Below, piece after piece: positions 1-9,106 of a stretch of DNA of 64,000 bases (positions are counted from its first letter, which is position 1; each line of letters begins with the position of its first letter). Below the pieces are notes generated by a model that did not search any database, was not told where the DNA came from, and saw nothing but the letters and a program-made list of their open reading frames with translations. Position numbers and translations under genes: made by a program. The DNA is from Flavobacterium flevense (GTDB lineage Bacteria > Bacteroidota > Bacteroidia > Flavobacteriales > Flavobacteriaceae): positions 144,398 through 208,397 of the forward strand of contig NZ_FRCC01000008.1 of NCBI RefSeq assembly GCF_900142775.1, in the 5' to 3' direction.

Positions 1-205
1 TCTGATAAATTTCTTTCCCCTTTAGGGGCAGGGGTAAGAAAGAAATTGGATAACGTATTTAGGGAGGGGTAAGAAAAATAAATTTTCGTTTTTCCCCAGC
101 CCTAAAGGAAGCCGAAAATGATAACGTACAGGATTAATAATCATCTGATAAATTTCTTTCCCCTTTAGGGTAAGGGTAAGAAAGAAATTGGATAACGTAT
201 TTCAG
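1..205. repeat. Palindromic intergenic repeat cluster (family C)
   Basis: Two direct copies (1-60 and 144-202) each contain an inverted repeat with arms AATTTCTTTC and GAAAGAAATT around a core with CCCTTTAGGG. A related degenerate palindrome (TTTTCG...CGAAAA around CCCTAAAGG) lies between them at about 84-120. No reading frame is supported here. The cluster sits directly upstream of the export ATPase gene. It may be a REP-like element or transcript-end structure; its function is unknown. Confidence 0.75.
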
Positions 206-264
206 GAAGGGTTAATAAAAGAAATTTGAGAAATGTTGAACAACCGACATCTCATACTAAATAA

Positions 265-1560
265 ATGAAAGATATAATTTTAAAAGCTGAAAATATTTCC
301 AAGCAATACCGTTTGGGTACTGTTGGGACGGGCACTTTAAAGCACGATATCAATCGTTGGTGGCATCGTATCCGTGGGAAAGAAGATCCGTATTTAAAAA
401 TAGGAGATACCAATGATCGTTCGACCAAAGGCGAAAGTGATTATGTATGGGCATTGCAGGATATTAGTTTTGAAGTCGAGCGTGGAGAAGTTTTGGGCAT
501 TATTGGAAAAAACGGAGCAGGAAAATCAACGTTATTGAAAATCCTCTCTAAGGTTACCGCACCCACAACAGGAACGATTAAATCCAGAGGCAGGATTGCC
601 TCTTTATTAGAAGTAGGAACCGGCTTTAATGGCGAACTCACAGGACGTGAAAACGTGTACCTCAATGGTGCAATCCTTGGTATGACCAAAAAAGAAATAA
701 CGGCTAAACTGGACGAAATTATCGATTTCTCCGGCTGCCAGCGTTATATTGACACACCTGTTAAGCGTTACAGTAGCGGAATGACCGTTCGACTAGCTTT
801 TGCAGTAGCGGCATTTCTGGAACCTGAAATTTTAGTGATTGATGAGGTTTTAGCTGTAGGAGATGCCGAATTCCAGAAAAAAGCGATAGGGAAAATGCAG
901 GATATTTCTAAAGGTGAAGGAAGGACGGTGTTGTTTGTGAGTCATAATATGGACTCAATTATGAGATTATGTAGTAAATCTATACTTTTAAAAAATGGTA
1001 GAATAATTGATTATGATATCACTTCAAAGGTTATTGATAATTATTTGAAATGTGAATATCAAACTACTTCATATAAGAGTTGGGTTGATCAATATATTGG
1101 TAATGATTTAGTTAGGATATATGATGTTAAAGCTCATAATTTGCAATATGAGATTAAAAATAATTTTAAAATCACTGAATTTGTTGGGATAAGTGTGAGT
1201 TATGAAGTAATTAAAGAAGGAAATAAAATACATGTAGCTTTTAATTTTTACGATAGAAATGGTATTAACATTTTCGACTCTCATGAAAATAATACAAGTA
1301 ATTATTATGATTTGAAAAGTTGTGGTAAGTATGAAACAACTGTTTGGATTCCAGAAAATTTATTAGCAGAAGGTGTGATTTTGGTAGGAGTTGCTATAGT
1401 TACCCATAATCCATTCCAAGTACATTTCCATGAAAGAGATTGTATCGCATTTAATATGATAGATGATCAAATAATTAGCCCTACACGTGGGGAATATGTT
1501 GGTAATTTACCAGGAATAATAAGACCGTTAATGAAATGGGATTCAAAAAACAAAATTTAA
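265..1560 (+). CDS. Polysaccharide ABC exporter ATP-binding protein (Wzt-like)
   Basis: This is the cytoplasmic ATPase that would power export of a finished lipid-linked glycan. Visible motifs are Walker A GKNGAGKST (residues 81-89), ABC signature YSSGM (169-173), Walker B ILVIDE (189-194) and the H-loop SH (226-227). Residues from about 265 to 431 form an extra C-terminal domain, as in Wzt proteins whose C-terminal domain binds the substrate glycan. The partner permease (Wzm) is not in the window and probably lies upstream. Base composition falls sharply near position 955, exactly after the ATPase core, so the substrate-binding half looks swapped in. The next gene starts 3 bases downstream, suggesting co-transcription. 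Confidence 0.93.
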   Translation: MKDIILKAENISKQYRLGTVGTGTLKHDINRWWHRIRGKEDPYLKIGDTNDRSTKGESDYVWALQDISFEVERGEVLGIIGKNGAGKSTLLKILSKVTAPTTGTIKSRGRIASLLEVGTGFNGELTGRENVYLNGAILGMTKKEITAKLDEIIDFSGCQRYIDTPVKRYSSGMTVRLAFAVAAFLEPEILVIDEVLAVGDAEFQKKAIGKMQDISKGEGRTVLFVSHNMDSIMRLCSKSILLKNGRIIDYDITSKVIDNYLKCEYQTTSYKSWVDQYIGNDLVRIYDVKAHNLQYEIKNNFKITEFVGISVSYEVIKEGNKIHVAFNFYDRNGINIFDSHENNTSNYYDLKSCGKYETTVWIPENLLAEGVILVGVAIVTHNPFQVHFHERDCIAFNMIDDQIISPTRGEYVGNLPGIIRPLMKWDSKNKI

Positions 1561-1563
1561 AAA

Positions 1564-2199
1564 ATGTTTAAAAAAAATAGAATTATTAAAGAAGAACAAG
1601 TTCAATTTTCAATTGATTCTATTTATAGAGGACATCATGAAGTTACATATAAAGGAATTAAAGCAATAAGGTGTCCTTTTGATTATGTAATATATCAAAT
1701 GATAATTAATGAAGTAAAACCAGATTTAGTTATTGAAATTGGGACAAATATTGGTGGAGGAGCATTATATATTGCTGATTTATTAGATATGAATGGTAAA
1801 GGGGTAATTCATACAATAGATATAGTTGATATGGTAGATGCTAAAGTTAGAGAGCATAATAGAATTGAATTTTTTACAAAAGGTTGGCTAGATTATGATT
1901 TGGAACTCACCAAAGGGTTTAATAATATATTGGTAATTGAAGACGCATCTCATTTTTACCAAGATTCTATAGGTATTTTAAATAAATTTCATAATGTAGT
2001 TAGTAAAGACTCTTATTTTATTGTTGAAGATGGAATAATAAATGAATTAGGTTTAGAGAAAGATTATAAAGGAGGACCTTTAAAAGCTTTAAGAGAATTT
2101 TTACCTAATCATCCCGAGTTTTTTGTAGATAGAAAGTGGTGTGATATGTTTGGTATAAATGCAACTTTCAATGTAAATGGTTATTTAAAAAAAAAATAA
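1564..2199 (+). CDS. CmcI/cephalosporin-hydroxylase-like methyltransferase family protein
   Basis: The 211-residue protein has a Rossmann-type SAM-binding start (IEIGTNIGGGALYIADLL, about residues 56-73), an acidic strand (HTIDI) and the later segments IEDASHFY and YFIVEDG, a pattern of the CmcI/RmoI family. These proteins are annotated as cephalosporin hydroxylases, but members in surface polysaccharide loci are more likely O-methyltransferases or related sugar modifiers. It lies 3 bases after the export ATPase gene and before another methyltransferase, in very AT-rich DNA. Family assignment is fairly secure; the sugar substrate is unknown. Confidence 0.75.
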   Translation: MFKKNRIIKEEQVQFSIDSIYRGHHEVTYKGIKAIRCPFDYVIYQMIINEVKPDLVIEIGTNIGGGALYIADLLDMNGKGVIHTIDIVDMVDAKVREHNRIEFFTKGWLDYDLELTKGFNNILVIEDASHFYQDSIGILNKFHNVVSKDSYFIVEDGIINELGLEKDYKGGPLKALREFLPNHPEFFVDRKWCDMFGINATFNVNGYLKKK

Positions 2200-2219
2200 T
2201 CAATTTTTTAGATAAATTT

Positions 2220-3080
2220 ATGATGAAAATATCAACTGGAGAAAGACTGGAGTTTTATGATTTTTCTGAGGTGACGGTAGAACATTTGCATAGATATGCT
2301 ATTGCTAATGATTTTGTCTCAGGAAAAGTAGTGTTAGATATAGCATCTGGTGAGGGTTATGGCTCTTATATTTTATCAGAAAAGGCTTTAGAAGTTATTG
2401 GAGTTGACATAGATGTTGAAACGATTGAAAATTCAATAAAAAAATATTCAAAAAATAATTTAAAATTTTTTGTTGGGAGTGCTGATAATATTCCTGTTGA
2501 ATCAAACTCTATAGATGTTGTAGTTAGTTTTGAAACTATTGAACATCATGATAAGCATGAAGAAATGCTATTAGAAATAAAAAGAGTTTTAAAACATGAT
2601 GGCATTTTAATAATGTCCTCTCCGGATAAAAAATATTATTCAGATTTGGCAGGACAGAAAAATCCATTCCATGTGAAAGAACTATATTTTCAAGATTTTA
2701 AAGCATTAGTAGACCAATTTTTTCAATTTACAAATTATTATTGTCAAAATTCCTTTAATTTAAATTCTTTTATTGGATCTTTTGAAAGTATTGATAAATT
2801 TAAAATTTATACAGGAGATGAGAATAGTATTAATGATAATTCAATTTTACCAGTTTATAATGTCGTAATAGCTTCTGAAATAAATGGTTTTGGCGTGGAT
2901 GATTCTTTTTTTAATGGGATTCAGATTGCTAAAAGGATAGAAAACAGATGTGAAAAAAAAATCAAAAGTGACTTAGTTTTAGAATGGAAGAGGTCTAATA
3001 CTTATAAGATTGGTCACTTAATTATTTTTCCTTTTTATATAATAAAAAAGAAGCTAAAAAGATTTTTTAATGATTTCTAA
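2220..3080 (+). CDS. Class I SAM-dependent methyltransferase
   Basis: Motif I reads VLDIASGEGYGS (about residues 38-49), followed by the acidic end of strand 2 (GVDID) and the post-motif region SFETIEHHDKHEEML typical of Methyltransf_11 proteins. The product is cytoplasmic and probably methylates a sugar or a glycan terminus, a common chain-capping step in ABC-exported polysaccharides. A second ATG directly follows the first (2223), so the exact start is open. The basic C-terminus overlaps the next gene by 11 bases. The family is secure, the substrate unknown. Confidence 0.85.
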   Translation: MMKISTGERLEFYDFSEVTVEHLHRYAIANDFVSGKVVLDIASGEGYGSYILSEKALEVIGVDIDVETIENSIKKYSKNNLKFFVGSADNIPVESNSIDVVVSFETIEHHDKHEEMLLEIKRVLKHDGILIMSSPDKKYYSDLAGQKNPFHVKELYFQDFKALVDQFFQFTNYYCQNSFNLNSFIGSFESIDKFKIYTGDENSINDNSILPVYNVVIASEINGFGVDDSFFNGIQIAKRIENRCEKKIKSDLVLEWKRSNTYKIGHLIIFPFYIIKKKLKRFFNDF

Positions 3081-4071
3081 AACACCTTTAATTTCAGTTA
3101 TAGTTCCCAATTACAATCACGAACGTTTTTTAAAACAACGTTTAGAAAGTGTTTTTAATCAAAGTTACTCCAATTTTGAAGTAATTTTATTAGACGATTG
3201 TAGTACTGATAATAGTCGTGATGTTCTTTCGGAGTATGTTAATCATCCTAAAGTAAGCCATTGTGTTTTTAACGAGATTAATGCAGGAAATACTTTTATT
3301 CAATGGCAAAAAGGAATTCTATTAGCAAAAGGTGATTTAATTTGGATTGCTGAATCGGATGATTTTTGTGAGTTGAATTTTTTGGAAAAAGTTTCTAAGT
3401 CATTGTTTGATAATAAGGATGTTGTTTTGTCTTATTGTCAATCAAATCGGGTAAATGAATGTAATGAAATTAAAGGGAGTTGGTTAGATCATACACGAAA
3501 ATTAGATAAAGGAATTTTATTTTTGAATGATTTTGTAATGGATGGTTCTGCATTTATAGAGGACTTTCTTATTTATAAAAATGTTATACCGAATGCTAGC
3601 GCTGTGCTTATAAAAAAAGAAGCAATTGATATTAATAAGCATTTTGATTTAGAACCAGAATTTAAGTATTGTGGTGATTGGATATTTTATTTTAAACTAA
3701 TCGCAAATAAAAAAGTAGCATTTGTTAGTGAGACCTTAAATAGTTTTAGATTTCATTCTGCAAGTGTTATTGCAAGGGCAAAACAAACTGAAAACAGATT
3801 GACTATAATTGAAATAGATTATAAAGTAAGAAAGCTTTTAATGAAGTATTTGAAAAGACAAAACATTCAAAATTTCAGTAGAATTAAAAGAAAAAATAGA
3901 TTCACAAAAAGAAATTATTTAACTTACGAAAAAGCTTTTTTATTAGTTAGAATCGGATATTATTTTCGAGGATATATGCTGTTAATGACTGTGATAGATG
4001 TTTTTTTTAAAAAATATAAATTAATAAAAAATCTTAAAGTTAAAATTAAAAAAATATTTAAAAAGCCTTAA
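3070..4071 (+). CDS. Family 2 glycosyltransferase
   Basis: A GT-A fold glycosyltransferase of 333 residues. The N-terminus carries the GT2 start ISVIVPNYNHERFL and the nucleotide-binding LLDDCSTDNS; the metal-site region reads IAESDDF. The C-terminal 90 residues are very lysine-rich and probably lie at the membrane surface. It overlaps both neighbours (11 bases upstream, 1 base downstream), so it is translated within the same operon. Sugar donor and acceptor cannot be inferred. Confidence 0.9.
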   Translation: MISKTPLISVIVPNYNHERFLKQRLESVFNQSYSNFEVILLDDCSTDNSRDVLSEYVNHPKVSHCVFNEINAGNTFIQWQKGILLAKGDLIWIAESDDFCELNFLEKVSKSLFDNKDVVLSYCQSNRVNECNEIKGSWLDHTRKLDKGILFLNDFVMDGSAFIEDFLIYKNVIPNASAVLIKKEAIDINKHFDLEPEFKYCGDWIFYFKLIANKKVAFVSETLNSFRFHSASVIARAKQTENRLTIIEIDYKVRKLLMKYLKRQNIQNFSRIKRKNRFTKRNYLTYEKAFLLVRIGYYFRGYMLLMTVIDVFFKKYKLIKNLKVKIKKIFKKP

Positions 4072-4925
4072 TGCAAATGATATCAGTAATTATTTGTTCA
4101 AGAAAGAAAGTAATCAATGAAGTGTTTATTACTAATATTGAAAATACAATTGGTTATATCTATGAATTAATTATTATCGATAACTCTGAAAATAAATATT
4201 CTATTTTTGAAGCCTATAATTTGGGTATTGAAAAAAGCACTGGTGATTATTGGTGTTTTATTCATGATGATATTCTTTTTCATACGGTTGGTTGGGGAGA
4301 AGTTGTAAGGTCAGTTTTTGAACAAGATAACAAAATAGGACTTATTGGTATTGCTGGGGCAAAGTTAAAAACTAAAATGCCGTCAGCTTGGTGGGATTGT
4401 CCTGAACAATTTAAAATTATTAATATAATTCAGCATTTTAAATTTGGAAAAGTAAAGCATTTGCAACAAGGATGGAACGAAAATAATATTGAGGAAGTAG
4501 TTGTTGTAGATGGTGTTTTTATGGCTGCACGTAGAATAGATAAAATGCGATTTTCAGATTCATTAAAAGGATTTCATAATTATGATTTGAATTTGTCTTT
4601 TGGCTATAAGAAACAGGGGTACAGAATAGTTGTTAATAAAGAAATTTTAATTGAACACTTTTCAAAAGGAGTACTTAATGCTTCATGGTGTCAATCAGCA
4701 GTGAAAATACATGATTTATACTCTGAAATTTTACCTTTTCAATTAAATAATCATTCAGAAAATATAAGAGGTTTGGAATTTAAGAATGGTTCTAAATTTA
4801 TTACTTTTTCACTAGGTCATATTGATAGAAAAGTTATTATGAGATATTGGGTGCGTTTAATTGGTATTAAAACAATATCTAAATTTCATTTAAAATTTTT
4901 AAGAATACTTTTTAATAAATGTTAG
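4071..4925 (+). CDS. Glycosyltransferase, StrF-like GT2 subgroup
   Basis: The 284-residue protein starts with a GT2-like strand (MISVIICSRKK) and has CFIHDDILF as the DxD-equivalent region, followed by GIAGAKLK and a tryptophan pair (AWWDC). That order matches the Glyco_tranf_2_5 (StrF) branch of GT-A enzymes. It would act in the cytoplasm on a nucleotide sugar during repeat-unit assembly. It overlaps the next gene by 7 bases. Two ATG codons are possible (4071 and 4077); the first overlaps the upstream stop and is used here. Confidence 0.78.
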   Translation: MQMISVIICSRKKVINEVFITNIENTIGYIYELIIIDNSENKYSIFEAYNLGIEKSTGDYWCFIHDDILFHTVGWGEVVRSVFEQDNKIGLIGIAGAKLKTKMPSAWWDCPEQFKIINIIQHFKFGKVKHLQQGWNENNIEEVVVVDGVFMAARRIDKMRFSDSLKGFHNYDLNLSFGYKKQGYRIVVNKEILIEHFSKGVLNASWCQSAVKIHDLYSEILPFQLNNHSENIRGLEFKNGSKFITFSLGHIDRKVIMRYWVRLIGIKTISKFHLKFLRILFNKC

Positions 4926-5815
4926 CTGTAGTCATCCCATATTATAAACTATCTTTTTTTGAAGCCACTTTGAAGTCTTTGGCTAACCAAACAAATAAAC
5001 GATTTAAAGTTTATATTGGAGATGATGCCAGCCCGGAAAATCCATTTACATTATTAGAAAAATACAATGATAAATTTAATTTTGTTTACCATCGTTTTAA
5101 AAGTAATTTAGGAACAATTTCATTAACTCAACAATGGGAACGCTGTATTAAAATGACAGCTAATGAAGAATGGTTAATGATCTTAGGAGACGATGATGTA
5201 TTAGAAGTTAATATTGTAGAAGAATTTTATAATAATATAGAAGAAGTAGAACAAAAAGGGATTAATGTAATTCGTTTTGCTTCTCAAAAAATAGGCGGAA
5301 AAGGAAAAGTAACTTCTAAAATCTATGAACACCCTAAAATTGAAAAAGCCGTTCAGTTTTTATTTGATAAGACCAGAAGTTCTTTGAGTGAATATGTTTT
5401 TAGAAAATCACAAGTTGTAAAAATTAGATTTAAAAACTTTCCTTTAGCTTGGTATTCAGATGTTTTAGCTGTTTTAGAATTTTCAAATTTTACTGTCATT
5501 TTTTCAGTAAATACGGCTGTTGTTTATGTTCGTATTTCTAAATTGAGTATTTCAGGAAGTATTTTAAATAATCAATTAAAATTGCAGGCTAGATTTGAAT
5601 TTTATTGTTACTTAGTAAGTAAAAAGAGTAATTTTTTTTCAATCATAGAATTAGAAGAGTTGTATTATCGGTTAAATAAATGTTATATCAATAATAAGAA
5701 ACAATATGCTTTTTTTTTGAAAATTTCAAAAATCTACCTTCATAAAATGCTATTTAAAGAATATGTTTTTTTTATAAAACAAATAGTGTTTACTAAAAAG
5801 AATAGAATCGTATAA
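4919..5815 (+). CDS. Family 2 glycosyltransferase
   Basis: The 298-residue product has a GT2 N-terminus (LAVVIPYYKLSFFEATL), the segment VYIGDDASPENP and the metal-binding ILGDDDVLE (about residue 93 on). The C-terminal third is rich in aromatic and basic residues, suggesting membrane association. The start overlaps the preceding gene by 7 bases and the next gene begins one base after its stop, so coupling is likely. Acceptor and donor are unknown. Its DNA is very AT-rich like its neighbours, consistent with a transferred block. Confidence 0.88.
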   Translation: MLAVVIPYYKLSFFEATLKSLANQTNKRFKVYIGDDASPENPFTLLEKYNDKFNFVYHRFKSNLGTISLTQQWERCIKMTANEEWLMILGDDDVLEVNIVEEFYNNIEEVEQKGINVIRFASQKIGGKGKVTSKIYEHPKIEKAVQFLFDKTRSSLSEYVFRKSQVVKIRFKNFPLAWYSDVLAVLEFSNFTVIFSVNTAVVYVRISKLSISGSILNNQLKLQARFEFYCYLVSKKSNFFSIIELEELYYRLNKCYINNKKQYAFFLKISKIYLHKMLFKEYVFFIKQIVFTKKNRIV

Positions 5816-6844
5816 ATGAGAAAAGGTAAAAATCCATCTAAAGACAATTTATTACAAACGACTGAATCTCATCATAGAGTTATTATTCCTTTGTATATTC
5901 CTCATGAGGTAGATTATTATAAGGATGCCTTTGTTATTTTTAATTATTGTTTGAAATCTGTCCAAAAAACGGCAATTTCTCATATAAAAGTATCGGTAAT
6001 TAGCAATGGCTCTTGTGATGCCGTAAATACTAAATTACTAGATTTACAGCAGCAAGGACTTATTGACGAATTGATTATTGAAAAAGAACCAATAGGTAAA
6101 ATCAACAGCATTCTAAAAGTCTTACGTACTGCTCAGGAACGCTTAATAACCATTACCGATGCCGATGTGCTTTTTGATAATGGCTGGGAGCGAGCTGTAA
6201 TGGAAGTGTTTGAAGCCTTTCCAAAGGCGGGATCGGTAAGTCCGGTACCTGTTTTCAGAACACACCTTCGATTAACAGCTAACGTCTGGTTTCGCTATTT
6301 TTTTTCAGATAAATTACAATTCCGTGCCGTGAAAAATCCCGAAGCCATGACCAAGTTTGCTAACAGCATTGGTTGGCCATGGCTTGATATCAAATATAAA
6401 GATGTAATAGGAACTTTGCAGGCTAAAAACGGAACAATAGCAGTTTTAGGCTGTTCTCATTTTGTGGTTACTTATAAGCGAGAAGTATTTGATGCTTTGC
6501 CTAAAGAAAATACTAAATACCAATTAGGAGGAGATAGCGAGTTTTTATACACTGATGAACCTGTTTTAAAAATGGGTGGTTATCGATTAGCTACCTATGA
6601 TAATTATGCCTTTCATGTGGGAAATGTTCTTGAAGATTGGATGAAAGAGAAATTTAATGATTTAAAAACGATAGATAAAAAAATAATAAGTTATGAGTAT
6701 TTAAACTCACTCAAACGAGCTAAATTCAATTATTTTATAACAGAGAAATTGTTTAAAAAATTATTTACTATAAAAAGCTTTTATAAGTTTGTTTTAAAAA
6801 GGAAAGGATTGACTAAAAAGCAAATTAGAAACTATCTAAAATGA
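5816..6844 (+). CDS. Glycosyltransferase, GT-A (GT2-like)
   Basis: The 342-residue protein contains ITDADVLFDNGW as a clear DxD nucleotide-sugar site (about residues 117-128) and a downstream acidic segment GGDSEFLYTDEP. The N-terminus is less canonical than in its neighbours. The middle of the gene (about 6090-6650) has visibly higher GC than its own ends and than the flanking genes, so the gene may be a recombinant. It sits tightly between other glycosyltransferases (0 and 4 bases). Confidence 0.8.
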   Translation: MRKGKNPSKDNLLQTTESHHRVIIPLYIPHEVDYYKDAFVIFNYCLKSVQKTAISHIKVSVISNGSCDAVNTKLLDLQQQGLIDELIIEKEPIGKINSILKVLRTAQERLITITDADVLFDNGWERAVMEVFEAFPKAGSVSPVPVFRTHLRLTANVWFRYFFSDKLQFRAVKNPEAMTKFANSIGWPWLDIKYKDVIGTLQAKNGTIAVLGCSHFVVTYKREVFDALPKENTKYQLGGDSEFLYTDEPVLKMGGYRLATYDNYAFHVGNVLEDWMKEKFNDLKTIDKKIISYEYLNSLKRAKFNYFITEKLFKKLFTIKSFYKFVLKRKGLTKKQIRNYLK

Positions 6845-6848
6845 ATTT

Positions 6849-7628
6849 ATGATTTCAGTTGTTATACGAAATAAAAATGAAGTTCAATCTTTAGAATCTA
6901 TTTTGAATATTTTACATAAAGTTTACGCACATGATATTGATGAAATTATTGTAGTCGATAATAATTCTACAGACCACAGTATTAAAGTAGCAAGTAGATT
7001 TAATTGTAAAATTATAAACATTGATAGTTTTACTTATGGGAAGGCAACAAATTTAGGAATCAGTAAAGCAAAAAATAATTTGGTATTGCTTTTAAGTGCT
7101 CATGCTGTTCCCATTGGGAATTCTTTTTTTAAAAATTCAATACAAACATTTGAGTCTAATCCATCATTAGCAGGAATACGTTACATTAATTCGTATGCTA
7201 ATTATTTGAGAGCTATTGAAAATGATTTTCAGGTAAAAGATGGCTTAAGTTTTGGTTTAATGACAGCCTGTGCCATGGTAAATAAAAAAGTGTGGAATAA
7301 ATTTAAGTTTGATGAAAATCTTGTTTTCAGTGAAGATAAAGAATGGTCAGATAGAGTATTAAAAGCAGGATATGGAATTTTAGATTTTAATGAAACCTTT
7401 TTTTATCATGTTCAACGAAATAAAGAAGGAATTTTAAATCGATATAAAAATGAAACAATTGCACATTATCAATTACATCAATTAAAGTATCCTAATGTCT
7501 TTAAAATTCTACTATCATTTATTAAAACATTATTTTGGATCTTACCAATAAATTTTATGGGAAAGATGGTTTATGAAATGAAATTATTAAAAGTTAAAAT
7601 TGAGATTAATAAACTCTTGCAAAAATAA
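6849..7628 (+). CDS. Family 2 glycosyltransferase (rhamnosyltransferase-like)
   Basis: A compact 259-residue GT2: ISVVIRNKNE at the start, DEIIVVDNNSTDHS for nucleotide binding, and LLSAHAVP where many GT2 enzymes have DxD. The SAHA variant occurs in rhamnosyltransferase-like GT2 proteins. Further on, SEDKEWSDRVLKAGY supplies the ED-type acceptor-side acidic residues. It is 4 bases from the previous gene and 2 bases from the next. The actual sugar transferred is unknown. Confidence 0.85.
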   Translation: MISVVIRNKNEVQSLESILNILHKVYAHDIDEIIVVDNNSTDHSIKVASRFNCKIINIDSFTYGKATNLGISKAKNNLVLLLSAHAVPIGNSFFKNSIQTFESNPSLAGIRYINSYANYLRAIENDFQVKDGLSFGLMTACAMVNKKVWNKFKFDENLVFSEDKEWSDRVLKAGYGILDFNETFFYHVQRNKEGILNRYKNETIAHYQLHQLKYPNVFKILLSFIKTLFWILPINFMGKMVYEMKLLKVKIEINKLLQK

Positions 7629-7630
7629 CT

Positions 7631-9106
7631 ATGAATACACATTTACTCATTAAGCAAAAAATTTTGTTTTTAGAACAAAGTTTTGATGTTGATAAATGGA
7701 ATGTAAATGGTATTCATATATGGCCTTATATTCGAATTAAATTATACTTTCTTTTATTAACAAATCTAAATGATGAAGATAAAATAAAATGCCAAGAGCA
7801 ATCTTCAGTTGTAAAAAGAAGGTCTTTTTATGTATTAAAAAAAGTTCAACTTGTTTTTAGTTTAATTATTTGTTTTTTTAAAAATGAACTTTTTTTCTTT
7901 AGATTAATGCCTAAAAAAGTAATTTTTTTTGGTTCACATATTCATCGGGTGAAACATAAAGAATATTATTTTAATCGTTTTTTTGATTCAATGGTGGATT
8001 CTCATAATTTACAAGACTTGGTATATATGGTAGAGCATCAAAAAGTTTATGATGTCAATTTTAATCAAAAAGCAATTATTTCTTTAGTACAAAAGCTTAA
8101 AGATTTTACGATGATACAGAAGCTTAAAGATAGATTTAAAAAAAAGAATCTTGATGTTTATTTAGAGGATTATAATGTTTTTTTAGAGCTATTAAGTAAA
8201 GAGATTCCTAATGTTCAATCATTGAGTATATCAGAAAATGATATGATACGATGGACTAAAAAGATTAAGACGTTAGATGTTTTTTATACCAGAATGTTTT
8301 CTAAGGTTAAACCTGAAAAAATTATTTTTCCGGGTTATTATGCTTGGGATAATTTATATGCAGCTGTTTTTACAGCGAATAAGTTAAAAATAAGGACTAT
8401 TGATTTCCAGCATGGTCCCCAAACAAATGTGCATATGGTTTTTTCTTCATGGACAAAAATTCCTGATAGAGGCTATGGTATAATGCCAACTGAATATTGG
8501 ACATGGGATGAAAATTCAAAGATAAATATTGATAAATGGGCTCAGAAAACTTCAAATGTTATTTCAAAAATAGTTGGGCAACCCTATTTGGAATATTGGA
8601 AGCAAAAAAACAAAGATCTTGTTGAAGAAAAAAAGATAGTGTTATATAGTTTACAATTAATGCCTCTTACACAAATGTTAAGTGATATTATAATAGCATT
8701 AATTATTAATTCTCCTAAACATTGGAAAATTAGATTGCATCCCAGAAATGAGTTTGATAAAAGGGATATTGAAGAATACTTGGATTCAAAAGGAGTTAAA
8801 CGCTCATCATATAGTATTCATGACTCAAAGGAATGTCCACTTCCAGAGGTTTTGACTACAACACATCTTCATGTTACTGCGTTTTCAGGTTGTTTAATAG
8901 AAGCTAAAATGATGGGGATTCCTTCTGTGATTATTAATAGGGTAGGTAAAGAAATTTATAAAGATTATATTGACAATGAATTAGTTTTTTATCTAAATCA
9001 AGATGAAATCGATTTTAAAGATAATTTTTATAAATTAATAGAAAAAAATGATATGACTATTTTAGTAATTGCAAGGAATAGTATTGTAAATCCAATTTTA
9101 ACATAA
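7631..9106 (+). CDS. Probable surface polysaccharide biosynthesis protein, GT-B-like
   Basis: I do not recognise a precise family for this 491-residue protein. Residues about 225-275 read KIIFPGYYAWDNLYAAV and, later, IDFQHGPQ; the QHG motif after a buried strand is seen in KpsS/CDP-glycerol transferase-like GT-B proteins. The C-terminal half has WKIRLHPRNE, a PLPEVL segment and HVTAFSGCLIEAKMMGIPSV, the pattern of a donor-binding GT-B domain. The N-terminal 150 residues are basic and aromatic. It lies inside the glycosyltransferase operon and abuts the next gene with no gap. A sugar or glycerol-phosphate transferase role is inference. Confidence 0.6.
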   Translation: MNTHLLIKQKILFLEQSFDVDKWNVNGIHIWPYIRIKLYFLLLTNLNDEDKIKCQEQSSVVKRRSFYVLKKVQLVFSLIICFFKNELFFFRLMPKKVIFFGSHIHRVKHKEYYFNRFFDSMVDSHNLQDLVYMVEHQKVYDVNFNQKAIISLVQKLKDFTMIQKLKDRFKKKNLDVYLEDYNVFLELLSKEIPNVQSLSISENDMIRWTKKIKTLDVFYTRMFSKVKPEKIIFPGYYAWDNLYAAVFTANKLKIRTIDFQHGPQTNVHMVFSSWTKIPDRGYGIMPTEYWTWDENSKINIDKWAQKTSNVISKIVGQPYLEYWKQKNKDLVEEKKIVLYSLQLMPLTQMLSDIIIALIINSPKHWKIRLHPRNEFDKRDIEEYLDSKGVKRSSYSIHDSKECPLPEVLTTTHLHVTAFSGCLIEAKMMGIPSVIINRVGKEIYKDYIDNELVFYLNQDEIDFKDNFYKLIEKNDMTILVIARNSIVNPILT

